A stretch of DNA of 25,951 nucleotides from Betaproteobacteria bacterium. GTDB taxonomy: Bacteria; Pseudomonadota; Gammaproteobacteria; Burkholderiales; Rhodocyclaceae. Location: contig JAGWUW010000003.1 in the NCBI GenBank assembly GCA_028868235.1, positions 1-25,951 on the forward strand. Reading direction: 5' to 3'. The translations under genes were made by a program, and so were the position numbers. The stretch's first letter is position 1, and each line of letters opens with the position of its first letter. Shown piece by piece: positions 1 through 8,971 of the stretch. Below the pieces are notes generated by a model. It saw only the letters and a program-made list of their open reading frames with translations, was not told where the DNA came from and ran no database searches.

Positions 1-878
1 TCGGGGGTCGAATTCAGATAGGGCTGAATTGTGCCGCGATCTTCGAACGTCGCCGAATATCCATTGACCGTTGCCGGTGACACAGTGCCAGCGACCGCAT
101 CACCACAGGTAAATTCGTTCGTTTCGTAGTAGATCGGCGCGGTCTGACGATTGTTGCCGGCCCTGGCCACGATCGAGGTATGGCTGGTGCGGGTGCAGGT
201 CGAAGCGACCTCCAACTCAGCACATCCAGTCCCGAGTTCCTCGTCGACGAAATCAGGCTCGAAACATTTTCCAACCGTACCCTGAAGGCAAATTTGCCCC
301 TTCTGATGAAGCTTGCTGCAGAAATATTTGTGCTGCGCCGGTCCAAAATTGTGCTTCAGCGTAACAGCGCAGCTCTGCGGCCCGGTATCCACCGCGGCGC
401 CGGTGTTACACACTGCCGTATACATCAACGGTGTCGTCCCCTGGTTGGGGACTGGCTGGCAGGTTATCGGATTACCTGCCTGATCGACCCCTCCCAAGTA
501 GGTCTGAGGATCTTTCGCCACCTGGTTGGACCCGGCAACCAATGCCTTCATGTCGGCGGGTGCAAACTTCACCTGGTTTTGCGTGGACGTCACCAGATCC
601 TGATAAGGTTGCGACTGTGCGCCTGCATTCGCAAGAACACCGTCCTGGCCGGCCTGATCGCGGGTGATACCGATCGGATTGCCGTCCTGAAAAGGCACTG
701 TGTCCTTGGTGAACGTGTTGTTCGTATCCTGCGGAAGCCCCTGTGCGGCCTGCTGCGCCGCCTTCGCGGTCTGCGTCCCGTCCTGGTAAGGCTGGCCATT
801 GGTTGTCTGCGCAGACGCTGCCCAAAGGCCCGCGAAAAACGACCCGACCAACACCAGCAAGGCTGCCCATCTAAGCAT
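1..878 (-). CDS. traN: TraN, F-type mating-pair stabilisation protein (C-terminus cut by window edge)
   Basis: About 292 residues are present and the frame runs off the left edge, so the C-terminal part is missing. The ATG at 878 shares one base with the trbC stop. The protein starts with a signal peptide (hydrophobic residues about 5-21, ending in AASAQ). It is rich in Gln at first, then in Cys from about residue 140, as in the TraN family. TraN is an outer-membrane protein of F-type systems that stabilises the mating pair by contacting the recipient surface. The place after trbC is where traN sits in F-type operons. Identity rests on position, the signal peptide and cysteine richness; the diagnostic C-terminal part is not visible. 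Confidence 0.85.
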   Translation of the reverse strand, partial: MLRWAALLVLVGSFFAGLWAASAQTTNGQPYQDGTQTAKAAQQAAQGLPQDTNNTFTKDTVPFQDGNPIGITRDQAGQDGVLANAGAQSQPYQDLVTSTQNQVKFAPADMKALVAGSNQVAKDPQTYLGGVDQAGNPITCQPVPNQGTTPLMYTAVCNTGAAVDTGPQSCAVTLKHNFGPAQHKYFCSKLHQKGQICLQGTVGKCFEPDFVDEELGTGCAELEVASTCTRTSHTSIVARAGNNRQTAPIYYETNEFTCGDAVAGTVSPATVNGYSATFEDRGTIQPYLNSTP

Positions 879-1606
879 CACTGGGCCTCCATTTGCGCAA
901 GAGCTGTCCTCGCAGACCGAGCGCCGGGCCCGCCACCATTGGCAAAGGTCTGCAATACATAACTGACGGGCACATTGCCGGTCATCACGTCGAAATCGGG
1001 AACCTTGCTTTCGCACTGAAGCTGCGTGCAAAGCTCGAACGGGGTGTCAACCGACACGAACGTCGGTGCATTCACCACCTGAAAGGCTTCGAACGCACGA
1101 GGGTTGATCGCGATATTCCGGACATTCTGTTCGTCACCGAGGACCTGCGCCAGCTGCTCCTTGAATTGCTTCAGACTGTTGTTCGGAAAGCCCCGGAAAA
1201 ACACGAAGCCGCCCGCGCGGGACATATCCTGGATCAACCGCTTCAACGCAGGCTTCGGCATCGAGAGGCTCACAAACACCATCACCCCGGGCTGACTGCC
1301 GCCGCCAAGCTTTCGGTTTGCCGAACCGACAAGCGCGTCCAAATCCTCCTGCTTGACGCCATCGATCCCGCTGACGTTCGCCTGACCAATCCGGTTCTGC
1401 GCCTGGTCGACCACGGGCTGAACCTCGGGTTGGGCCTCCTGCTGCCGCTTCTCGGCGGTGCCAACCAGTTCGGCCGCCTGTTGCTTCAGCTCCGCCGCTC
1501 GCCGGTTGATTGCCTCAACGCTAACCCCATCCATATCCTGGGCGAAAGCCACAACAGCGAGCGACGTCACGCCGATCGCGGCTCCGATCCAAAATCGCCG
1601 CTTCAT
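878..1606 (-). CDS. trbC: TrbC, F-type pilus assembly protein
   Basis: 242 residues. A signal peptide (residues 1-22, ending VAFAQ) is followed by an Ala/Gln/Glu-rich, probably coiled-coil stretch (about 28-75). The conserved TrbC-type domain follows, with VFVSLSMP near residue 110, a GGFVFFRGFPNNS segment and the APTFVSVD segment near residue 181. In F-type systems TrbC is a periplasmic protein needed for pilus assembly and works with TraW. Here it is separated from traU by the DUF2726 gene. Its ATG overlaps that gene's stop by four bases (ATGA), and its own stop overlaps the traN start. Confidence 0.92.
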   Translation of the reverse strand: MKRRFWIGAAIGVTSLAVVAFAQDMDGVSVEAINRRAAELKQQAAELVGTAEKRQQEAQPEVQPVVDQAQNRIGQANVSGIDGVKQEDLDALVGSANRKLGGGSQPGVMVFVSLSMPKPALKRLIQDMSRAGGFVFFRGFPNNSLKQFKEQLAQVLGDEQNVRNIAINPRAFEAFQVVNAPTFVSVDTPFELCTQLQCESKVPDFDVMTGNVPVSYVLQTFANGGGPGARSARTALAQMEAQ

Positions 1607-2145
1607 GCAGCCCTCCTATTGCCACCGGCTTCGACCCCGATCGCCTCGGACACCGCCTGCCTCACAAGCGCGATCGTCGGCCACGGCCGATTCCGAAAAC
1701 GAACGACAACGTACCGGCCGAGACCAAGCACCCGATCGCGATAGGCGTCGGCCTGCGCATCGTGCGAGGAATCGTCGAGCTCGATCAAACACAGCACTTC
1801 ACCGCGCCGATTGCACAGCGCGAAATCCACTCGCTTTTGAGCGATGCCATTATACGCCCGCCACCATTCACTCTTGTCGAGACCCCGGCGCGGCTTGAGC
1901 AAAGCCCCCATCGACAGCTGCGACATTACCCGATGATGAGGGAAAGCATCCTGCAGGATCTCGAAGAACCTGCTCTCGGCCTTCGTCAAAAGTTCTCGCC
2001 TTTCCAGCGGAGGCATCCTGGCGCCGCGGAACCATGAAATCGCAACAACAGCCAAGGCGGCAGCAGCGACCGCTATCAGCAACCAGATAAGGCTGACCGC
2101 CGAGAAGGCCCCTTGAGGGTGGAAGGTGGGATCACCAACCATCAC
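1603..2145 (-). CDS. Membrane-anchored DUF2726 protein inside the transfer operon
   Basis: 180 residues. One membrane helix (about 17-40) leads into a soluble domain that matches the DUF2726 pattern: LLTKAESRFFEIL, then VDFALCNRRGEVLCLIELDDSSH, then RYVVVRF. The family is thought to adopt a restriction-endonuclease-like fold, with the D of VDF and the E of IELD as candidate metal ligands. No substrate is known to me. The gene overlaps both traU and trbC by four bases, so it is co-translated with the secretion apparatus. It is not one of the core F transfer genes. It may be a nuclease-like accessory facing the cytoplasm; that is inference. Confidence 0.8.
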   Translation of the reverse strand: MMVGDPTFHPQGAFSAVSLIWLLIAVAAAALAVVAISWFRGARMPPLERRELLTKAESRFFEILQDAFPHHRVMSQLSMGALLKPRRGLDKSEWWRAYNGIAQKRVDFALCNRRGEVLCLIELDDSSHDAQADAYRDRVLGLGRYVVVRFRNRPWPTIALVRQAVSEAIGVEAGGNRRAA

Positions 2146-3161
2146 AGGACGCAGCAGTTACGCTTGCGCCAGATCAGGTAACCCTGATCCTCGCCCTTGA
2201 CCGGGTATACGATGCCGTTCTTCGGCATCAGCGTCGAGGTTCCAATCGGCGTAGTCGAGAAGCGAGAACCGGTCATTGCCACCGGATTGGTCATCTGGAT
2301 GCGATACTGCGTCTTGCGCATCACCGGCATGTAATACTTGTGGCAGACGCCATCGCCTCCCATCGTGCCCCAAGCCAGACCGGTCCTGTGCATCATGTAG
2401 AGCAACCGAGCGACCGCCAGTTTGCCGGACTGCAAGTTCTCCTGGTGCGGCGTGTTTCCGGTCATCGGCAACATTGGTCCCCAGCACCCGGCGCACCAAA
2501 ACAACTCGTCACTTGGCAACTTCGCCGTCGCCAAGGTGCAATCACCCATGCAGGCCGTTTGAGCGAGCATACTGGTGAAGGCCGCATTCTCCGGCCCAAA
2601 GATCGCCGAGGACACATCGTCCGTCCACAGCGGGTCCACCTCCGTGACAAATGCGATATCGACGTCAGCTTGCTCGAGGCAGACGAAATCGGTGACGATG
2701 TTCAGCCAGTAAAGCAGCGGGTAGATGTAGAAATGTTCCTGCCACTGAGCCATGTTATGCTGCTTGGCTTTGAGCATCGCGCCATTCGTCTGGCCACCAA
2801 GCCCAATGTCGAAACCTGGATCGAGCTCGATCCCTCCAAGGTTCACGAAGCACCACGGCTTATAGGTCACGTCTACAAGACGAACCGGTTCCCAAAAGCC
2901 AACCTCGATACCGACCCTAGGGATCGGAGTACCGCACAGGCAAATCGGAGAAGCCGGATTCTTGGCATCTGGGAGACCATTCCAGTTCGGCCAGATCGGC
3001 AGCGCGCCAACAGAGACCGGGAACATCGCGCTCCAATCGACGTCCGTGACCGGGTTCACGAAATGACCAGTGCAGTCAGCCGGACTCGCCATTGCCGGCG
3101 TAGCCAAAGCAACCAGAACAGCCCCGATCCAACCCAGGAACCCGCGAACGACAGACCTCAT
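2142..3161 (-). CDS. traU: TraU, F-type pilus assembly and DNA transfer protein
   Basis: 339 residues, the usual TraU length. A signal peptide covers residues 1-25 (ends PAMAS). The mature part shows family hallmarks: ADCTGHFVNPVTDVDW, PICLCGTP, GIEVGFWEPVRLVDV, and many cysteines towards the end (ACMGDC, WCAGCWGP, final NCC). TraU is a periplasmic, disulfide-rich protein needed mostly for DNA transfer in F. The DsbC-like protein encoded in the same operon is a plausible folding helper. Start overlaps the traW stop by four bases (ATGA). Confidence 0.96.
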   Translation of the reverse strand: MRSVVRGFLGWIGAVLVALATPAMASPADCTGHFVNPVTDVDWSAMFPVSVGALPIWPNWNGLPDAKNPASPICLCGTPIPRVGIEVGFWEPVRLVDVTYKPWCFVNLGGIELDPGFDIGLGGQTNGAMLKAKQHNMAQWQEHFYIYPLLYWLNIVTDFVCLEQADVDIAFVTEVDPLWTDDVSSAIFGPENAAFTSMLAQTACMGDCTLATAKLPSDELFWCAGCWGPMLPMTGNTPHQENLQSGKLAVARLLYMMHRTGLAWGTMGGDGVCHKYYMPVMRKTQYRIQMTNPVAMTGSRFSTTPIGTSTLMPKNGIVYPVKGEDQGYLIWRKRNCCVL

Positions 3162-3781
3162 AGCGGAACCTCCGTCAAACGCAGCACATCGCCGGCAGGA
3201 ACCATCACAGTCGGCGTGTGGACGATCTTCAACTTGTTCACGAGGTAGCCGCCCTGGTCGAAATAGAAGCGGCGCTGATACCGCTTCATCGCCTCGATCG
3301 GCGCGCCCTTGACCATGACAAGCTTGATGTTCGCATTGTTGGGATAGGTGCGAAGGACGTATTCCAGTTCTTCCTTCCGATCCGCATCGAAGAACACATA
3401 GGTCTGATTGAAGGGCAAGACATTGAGCGGATTAACCCGCGTCCCGCCAGCAACAATAAGTCGGCCGTCACGATCGCGAATGTCCCGGTCGACAATCATC
3501 GAAGGATCATAGGTGAACGATCTGGCCGACGTCGCCGGCGTCAAACCCGCTACCGGGGTCGGTCGCTGGACGTAAGCCATCGTCCGATCGCGCAGCTGAT
3601 TGTTGAGCCTGTCGTATTCGCCGCTCGCTTGCATGGAGTGCAAACGCGCCGCGATCGCCTGAAGAAGATTGACCTCGGTAACCGGGAAAACCTCGCCGCG
3701 CTGTCCATAGTTCTTCGCCAGCGCTGGCGTTGGAAGCCAGAGCAATCCGATCGCCAAACCAAGAGGAACAAGACGCTTCAT
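3158..3781 (-). CDS. traW: TraW, F-type pilus assembly protein
   Basis: 207 residues from the ATG at 3781. I prefer this over the longer frame from 3820 because it follows a GGGAGG ribosome site, overlaps the upstream stop as ATGA, and gives a clean signal peptide (MKRLVPLGLAIG...PALA). The mature protein has the TraW signatures RDGRLIVAGGTRVNPL, a VFFDADR segment and RRFYFDQGGYLV. TraW is periplasmic and works with TrbC and TraU in F-pilus assembly. The neighbouring genes agree. Confidence 0.95.
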   Translation of the reverse strand: MKRLVPLGLAIGLLWLPTPALAKNYGQRGEVFPVTEVNLLQAIAARLHSMQASGEYDRLNNQLRDRTMAYVQRPTPVAGLTPATSARSFTYDPSMIVDRDIRDRDGRLIVAGGTRVNPLNVLPFNQTYVFFDADRKEELEYVLRTYPNNANIKLVMVKGAPIEAMKRYQRRFYFDQGGYLVNKLKIVHTPTVMVPAGDVLRLTEVPL

Positions 3782-4350
3782 AGCACCTCCCGCGCGCCGC
3801 CGAAGATACGATCGCTGCAAATGAAACCGATCGCCGCATAGCGACTGTCAAAGCCGTCACGGTGCCCCGACCCCGCGTAGATGCAACGATCCGGGATCAC
3901 GCCAAGCGGCCCTGGGACCAGCGCCTCGTCCATCATCGAGCGCTTCTTGACCTTGCCGACCACCACCCCGTTGATGGACACCACACCGTTGGGATCGCGC
4001 GACACAACGTCACCCGCGACACCCAGCACCTGCTTGACGAAGACTACATCCAGACTGCCGAAGTGAGCGCGCACGAGCGGCGTCTTGGGGGGCTGAAAAG
4101 CAACGAACCCACCCTTGACGACAGGAAGCTCCGGAGAAGCATAATAGACCCAACCGGGGAGCGAGTACGACCTGTTCCAGAAGAACCGATTCTGATGGCC
4201 CCATACCGTAGCCACGGCCATCCCCAGCAGCCACAGCAAGACCCAAATCTTTGCTTTCGAAACGAACGCCTTGTTTGCCGCCATCCACTTCCCGGCCCGA
4301 TCGGGCCACTCAGCGACACGCCAGTTCGAAGGTGCAAAGATCGATGCCAT
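3778..4350 (-). CDS. traF: S26-family signal peptidase of the conjugation system (TraF/TrhF type)
   Basis: 190 residues from the ATG at 4350, which lies two bases after the trbI stop. The longer frame from 4431 would run back into trbI. One N-terminal membrane helix (about 35-50) is followed by the S26 serine site in NRSYSLPGW (Ser63 likely catalytic). The lysine-containing block VKQVLGVAGD follows (Lys106 likely general base), and a GHRDGFDSRYAA segment near the end matches the C-terminal signal-peptidase box. Related enzymes (RP4 TraF, TrhF) process pilin. The pilin here has an Ala-x-Ala leader site and is a natural substrate. This is not the thioredoxin-like TraF of the F plasmid. Confidence 0.9.
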   Translation of the reverse strand: MASIFAPSNWRVAEWPDRAGKWMAANKAFVSKAKIWVLLWLLGMAVATVWGHQNRFFWNRSYSLPGWVYYASPELPVVKGGFVAFQPPKTPLVRAHFGSLDVVFVKQVLGVAGDVVSRDPNGVVSINGVVVGKVKKRSMMDEALVPGPLGVIPDRCIYAGSGHRDGFDSRYAAIGFICSDRIFGGAREVL

Positions 4351-4352
4351 AG

Positions 4353-4775
4353 CTACTGCTGCCCCGGGACAGGAATTGAACCAGGAGGAAGCGGCTGTGC
4401 GACTGCCGGAGCGGTCCCCGGCGCCGGCCAAGCCACGCGCTTCATAAGCTCGGTCCGAACCTCGGCCGTAATGTCCGGCGTCGTGTGCGACAACACCGCC
4501 TCATTCATCAGAACGGTCCTGCCCTGCGCAGCCTGCTCCGAAACGATCTTGTCGAGCTCGGTCGTGAACGCGACGGTTTGCGTCTTGATCTGATCGACCG
4601 ACCAATTGCTGTGCGCAACCGCGATGCTGTATTCCTGCACCAAGCCAGCTGCACCCAAACGAACGATGTTCTCGTGCGGGCGCGCCAACGAGATCGTCAC
4701 CCAAGACCCCCAGGCCAACACGCCGGCCGCCGCGACGGCCGAGAGAATTTCCTTCCTTGAAAGCATCAATTTCAT
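4353..4775 (-). CDS. trbI: TrbI-type F conjugation protein
   Basis: 140 residues. An N-terminal membrane helix (about 8-28) precedes a short periplasmic domain with LVQEYSIAVAHSNWSVDQI and a helical region. The tail is rich in Pro and Ala. Size, topology and the position between traC and the peptidase/traW pair fit the F-type TrbI family, whose loss in F alters pilus length and retraction. It should not be confused with the VirB10-like TrbI of P-type systems; that role is filled here by traB. Start overlaps the traC stop (ATGA). Confidence 0.82.
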   Translation of the reverse strand: MKLMLSRKEILSAVAAAGVLAWGSWVTISLARPHENIVRLGAAGLVQEYSIAVAHSNWSVDQIKTQTVAFTTELDKIVSEQAAQGRTVLMNEAVLSHTTPDITAEVRTELMKRVAWPAPGTAPAVAQPLPPGSIPVPGQQ

Positions 4776-7414
4776 GCTCGACCCTCCACCGTCGCAACAC
4801 CATCGGGACCGACCACAACAAGCTCAACGTCGTTCGCCGGAGCAGCTTCACCCTCATTGAGTTCCGCCGCGTCTTCGCTAACCAAATGCGTAATCGCGCG
4901 CCGCGGCAGCATCTTCAGTTCCTCGCCATAGGCCAGGTAACCGATGATGCTTGAGAGCTCGAAACCCTGCGCCTTGAGTTCCTCGATCCGCCCGAATTCC
5001 TGAGGACTGGACGAGTAGATTAGAGCCGAATACCGGTCGATCACCAAGCGGCCCCACGCGACCATATCAGGGCCTTTGATCGTGAAGCCCGAATAGTAAT
5101 GCCCCTTGCGCTTGTTCGACTTCACGATCTCCTCAAGGAAACCATCCAGCTCCAGCTTTTCGGACTTGCGGAGCGCCGAAATCGTCTCGGCCTTCTGCTC
5201 GAGCAAAACGAACCAGTCGCTGTTCTCCAGCGCCGCGCGGGAACCATCGGACTTGTAGTAATCCTCCAGCGACTGAGTAGCAGTCACCAGCGAAGAACCG
5301 TACTTACGGCAAGTCCGCGCATAGGTTTCAACGAATTCGGCCATCGACCCGCCGCGAAGCAACTGCCAGGCTTCGTCGATGATGAGCGCCTTCGGGATCG
5401 ACCGGTCGAGCTTACGCATCACCTGCGAAGACATGAACATGATCGCGGTCAGAACCACGGCACGCAGCTCTTCGTGCCCCGAAAGATCACTCAGCTCGAA
5501 AACGGTGAAGCGATCGGACAGAGCGAAGCTCGGCTCACCGACGAAGAGTTCCCCGAAGGTGCCCTTCATGCCGAACGCCTGCATGGATATGCCGAGATTC
5601 CGGCCAATCTCGGTGTCGTGCGCCTTCAGCAGATCGATGATGTCGTCAACGGTCGCATCCTCGTGATGCTCTTCCCACACCGCGTTGACCGTCTCGTCGA
5701 TAATGCCATCCTCGGTATCATTCAGCGGATCGCGATACTTCGCCATCTGCCCAACCATGGCCTTCAGCAGCGACATACATTCGAGACGATAATCGCCGTC
5801 GACCTCCATCAACGCCCGATCCATCATCTTGAAGACGTTCAGGCTGAAACCCGACGACATCGTGAATTCGATGTTCTTCGCGCCCTGAAGCACACCGGAG
5901 TTCTGGAACGAACGTCCATCGTCGATCACGATAACGTGCGATCCAGACCCGACCAGCGAAGCGACCAGCTCCTGCAAGAAGACCGACTTACCCGAACCAG
6001 ACTTGCCGAAAATGCAGCAATTGTGGTTGCCAGCGCTGTTCTCGAGCGGTGACCAGAAGAACGGCTGTCCACGGCGGCCGACACAAAGCATGTGCGGGAT
6101 CGTCGAGCCCAGATATTCACCTTGAAGGGGAACCAGGTTCGCCACCGTCGAACTTGTCATGGTATGCGTCAAGGCGTTGCGCTTCATGTCGTTCATCAGG
6201 CCGCTGCCTGCGGTCATGGGAAGCGCGGCAAGCAGCCCGTGGATGTGCATCCTCTTCAGGCTGTAGAGATCCCACCCATTGCCCTTGAAGAGCGACTTGA
6301 TGATCCGTTCGTTGAGATCTCCGTTGCCCCAGGGCGAAAACATGGTCACCCCGTAATACAGGTTGACCAGGTTCTGGCCCCGAGCGAGATCCTCGATCAC
6401 GCCCTTCCATTCCTCAGCTTGCGGCTTGAGCCTGGAATTCCAACGTCCTGTCACCGATTCCGATTGCTGCGTCTTGCGCATGAACCGAAGGTTGGCCTTA
6501 CTGCGAACGACCTCCTGATCCGGAACCTCGAACGTCATGGTCAACATCATTGGGCAGGGAATATTCAGCTGCTCGGCAAAAAGATCGCCGATCAGATTAA
6601 CCCCGTCCCAAAGCGCCCATTTCGCGGGAAAATTGCGAACGCCAAACGAACGGACATCGAAAAATTCATGGGTCGGCTGCGAGACCTTCTTGTTGCTTGC
6701 AACCTCATTTGCCGAGACATGATCGAACCGCTCGGTCCGGAACACGAGGCGATCCATCTCCTGCTTCATGATGAAATCGCGCGGCACACATTGAACCGCG
6801 ATCGGATCAAACTTGTTGTATTGAACCTCGTCCCGATACTTGGACTTCGACAGTTTCAGGATTTCGTCGATGAGCCGAATGAAGCTCTCAGGCTCCACGT
6901 CCCGGCAAATCATGTTCATCGTCGCAAAGTTCGCTATGATTGAATCGCGCAGCGTCGAAAGCGTCCGAAGGTCTCCGGCCGATTTCGTAGGCAGCTCGCC
7001 GACGATGAACGTGCGAAAATGCCGCAACAGGAACGGCGCATCGCCGGCCAGCGAATGCCATGCGCCATTGTTCAGATAGTCGACCCGGTGCCGCGCCATC
7101 TCCAGATGGATGCCCCCTGCGACCATGCGCGGAACAAACCATTCATTGAGCTTTTCGGAGACGCTCGGCGAAAGATAGCAGTAGCACGAAAGCGTCATTC
7201 CCTTCGCATAGCCTTCGGCCAACATCTGCGAGAGGATGCTGATCGCCCGTTCGTCGCCACCAATCATCGGTGTCGTTTCAAGACAGAACGCGATCGAGCC
7301 CTGATTGTAGTAGAGCCGAGACTTGGGATCGAATGAGCGGTACGGAAGATATTCCGAAAACCTCGGAACCTTCTCGCCTGCCGACTTTTCCTTGGGCTTC
7401 AAAAAATCAAACAT
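4772..7414 (-). CDS. traC: TraC, VirB4-family secretion ATPase
   Basis: 880 residues, typical for F-type TraC. The N-terminal domain (VPRFSEYLPYRSFD...) is characteristic of the family. Walker A is GKSGSGKS at 470-477, and Walker B is the hydrophobic run ending in DE at 680-681 (ALIIDEAWQLL). An arginine-rich segment follows (ETYARTCRKYG). TraC powers pilus assembly from the cytoplasmic face of the inner membrane. The ATG at 7414 is one base after the traV stop. No frame damage is seen, so the ATPase should be functional. Confidence 0.98.
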   Translation of the reverse strand: MFDFLKPKEKSAGEKVPRFSEYLPYRSFDPKSRLYYNQGSIAFCLETTPMIGGDERAISILSQMLAEGYAKGMTLSCYCYLSPSVSEKLNEWFVPRMVAGGIHLEMARHRVDYLNNGAWHSLAGDAPFLLRHFRTFIVGELPTKSAGDLRTLSTLRDSIIANFATMNMICRDVEPESFIRLIDEILKLSKSKYRDEVQYNKFDPIAVQCVPRDFIMKQEMDRLVFRTERFDHVSANEVASNKKVSQPTHEFFDVRSFGVRNFPAKWALWDGVNLIGDLFAEQLNIPCPMMLTMTFEVPDQEVVRSKANLRFMRKTQQSESVTGRWNSRLKPQAEEWKGVIEDLARGQNLVNLYYGVTMFSPWGNGDLNERIIKSLFKGNGWDLYSLKRMHIHGLLAALPMTAGSGLMNDMKRNALTHTMTSSTVANLVPLQGEYLGSTIPHMLCVGRRGQPFFWSPLENSAGNHNCCIFGKSGSGKSVFLQELVASLVGSGSHVIVIDDGRSFQNSGVLQGAKNIEFTMSSGFSLNVFKMMDRALMEVDGDYRLECMSLLKAMVGQMAKYRDPLNDTEDGIIDETVNAVWEEHHEDATVDDIIDLLKAHDTEIGRNLGISMQAFGMKGTFGELFVGEPSFALSDRFTVFELSDLSGHEELRAVVLTAIMFMSSQVMRKLDRSIPKALIIDEAWQLLRGGSMAEFVETYARTCRKYGSSLVTATQSLEDYYKSDGSRAALENSDWFVLLEQKAETISALRKSEKLELDGFLEEIVKSNKRKGHYYSGFTIKGPDMVAWGRLVIDRYSALIYSSSPQEFGRIEELKAQGFELSSIIGYLAYGEELKMLPRRAITHLVSEDAAELNEGEAAPANDVELVVVGPDGVATVEGRA

Positions 7415-7415
7415 C

Positions 7416-8054
7416 TCATTCCCCCGAAGGCGGGACCAACCGATCAGGCGCGTTCACAGGCGCGGCTTCCGTCGCGACGGGCGCCGGTGCCGGCACGGCA
7501 ACCTTCGGCTTCGGGCCAAACACCCGCTGCAACAGCCCACGCTTTGGAGCTTCCTGAACAGGCGCGGCGGCAACCGGTTGATCGGTCGGCACCAGGCTCG
7601 CAGGATCAACCTGCGCCGGCACAGCATCAGACGCAGTAGTCACGAGATTTTGACGTGTGACCGCGCCTGCCGGGCCCGCCTGATAGTCCGACACCCGCGG
7701 AGCCGAACCGTCGGTCACAGTCACGTCGTCGCTCACGTTCATGTAAACGATCTGCGGCTCGTGATACCGCCCACGCTCGTCGGTATAGGCCGGAAACTCC
7801 ATCTTCGCGCGGCGGCCGCCAGTATCCGAACCATAGGTTCCCACGGCTTGCCCGGCCCCACCCGCACCAAGGTCAGCCGACTGACCCTGGCTACCGATGA
7901 TCTGCTTGATCGCTCCATCGTCGATCGAGATCGTTGGCGCGCAGGTGCCCACAGCAGTTCCGCAATTCCACGAACCCTTCACGTTGCTTCCGCCAGCACA
8001 GCCCACCAAAAGGAGGGCTAGGCTCGCAGCCGTCAAAATTCCGCCACGCTTCAT
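7416..8054 (-). CDS. traV: TraV, outer-membrane core lipoprotein
   Basis: 212 residues. The signal peptide ends in a lipobox LLVGC with Cys19 as the lipidation site. A second pair of cysteines follows within 30 residues (WNCGTAVGTC), as in TraV. The C-terminal half is rich in Pro and Ala with low complexity. TraV is the VirB7-like lipoprotein that, with TraK and TraB, builds the envelope-spanning core complex. It lies between the dsbC-like gene and traC, overlapping the former by four bases. Confidence 0.9.
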   Translation of the reverse strand: MKRGGILTAASLALLLVGCAGGSNVKGSWNCGTAVGTCAPTISIDDGAIKQIIGSQGQSADLGAGGAGQAVGTYGSDTGGRRAKMEFPAYTDERGRYHEPQIVYMNVSDDVTVTDGSAPRVSDYQAGPAGAVTRQNLVTTASDAVPAQVDPASLVPTDQPVAAAPVQEAPKRGLLQRVFGPKPKVAVPAPAPVATEAAPVNAPDRLVPPSGE

Positions 8055-8971
8055 TGCACTGCCTTCCCAGCCAACCAGGCTTCCAAAATGGCCTTGGCCC
8101 GATACCCCTTCAGCACCGCGCCATCGCTCCGGATCAACACCGGCGTTTCCTGAATCCCGTGCTGCCGAGCGAACTCCTCGTTTCGGTCGAGAGCCCTCGT
8201 GTCACACTTGCCTTCGCCCAGCGGGATGCCGGCATAAGCATCGCGAACCGCCTTCGCCCGATCGCGCGAACAAAACACCGAGTTTGCCACGCTGCGCGAA
8301 CCGAGGATCGAAATCGGATATTCGGTTACCTTGACATTCATCTGCTCAAGCTCGTGCGCTACGGCACGGCAGTAAGGGCACCGAAAATCTGTCAGGATAA
8401 CCACAGGGGTTCCGCCCTCTCGGCCCCAGGCTATGCCTCCACCTGCCGGCAGCGTCCTCGGATCGATCTTGTCGCCAGCGTCAATTCGGCCGATCGCCTG
8501 CTGCGCTGCATTCCCGCCGCGCGGGGCAGAGGCACGAACCACTTGTCCCCCAGCAAGACCGTCTGAATCTCCGGCTCCGGCGACCGTTCTGAGCCTCGCT
8601 TCGGTCAAGTCGATCTTCGCATTGAGATCGTAGACGTGCCCGATGAAGAGATATTTCGCAGCCTTGTCGACATAGAAGATATTATCGCCTGCGCGGACTT
8701 CGCAGAGGCCCATCGGCTGCACACAATCGATGCTCGAAATTTCAGTCTTGGGCATACGCTGCTGGACCGCCAGCAAAGTCGCCTGCGCGCCGCGAACGGT
8801 TTGGGAAGGCACGTCGGGCAAACCCGACTGACCTTTCGCCTCCTGGGCAGCAACCCCGGCGATCCCGCCCATTGCTGCCAGGCTCGCCATCAGCATCCAC
8901 GTCGACATAGAAACGGCCCCAACACGATCACGAACGGCTCCAACGCGCTGCGAAAACGACCCGCCGCTCAT
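8051..8971 (-). CDS. dsbC: DsbC-like periplasmic thiol:disulfide isomerase
   Basis: 306 residues. An N-terminal membrane or signal segment (about 23-42) precedes a DsbC-type N-terminal domain (PKTEISSIDCVQPMGLCEVRAGDNIFYVD). A thioredoxin fold follows with the active site CPYC at 198-201, in LTDFRCPYC. The cis-proline loop is GIQETPVLI. It probably keeps the disulfides of TraU, TraN and TraV in order in the periplasm. DsbC or TrbB homologs are common inside F-type operons. It overlaps traB upstream and traV downstream by four bases each. Confidence 0.92.
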   Translation of the reverse strand: MSGGSFSQRVGAVRDRVGAVSMSTWMLMASLAAMGGIAGVAAQEAKGQSGLPDVPSQTVRGAQATLLAVQQRMPKTEISSIDCVQPMGLCEVRAGDNIFYVDKAAKYLFIGHVYDLNAKIDLTEARLRTVAGAGDSDGLAGGQVVRASAPRGGNAAQQAIGRIDAGDKIDPRTLPAGGGIAWGREGGTPVVILTDFRCPYCRAVAHELEQMNVKVTEYPISILGSRSVANSVFCSRDRAKAVRDAYAGIPLGEGKCDTRALDRNEEFARQHGIQETPVLIRSDGAVLKGYRAKAILEAWLAGKAVQ

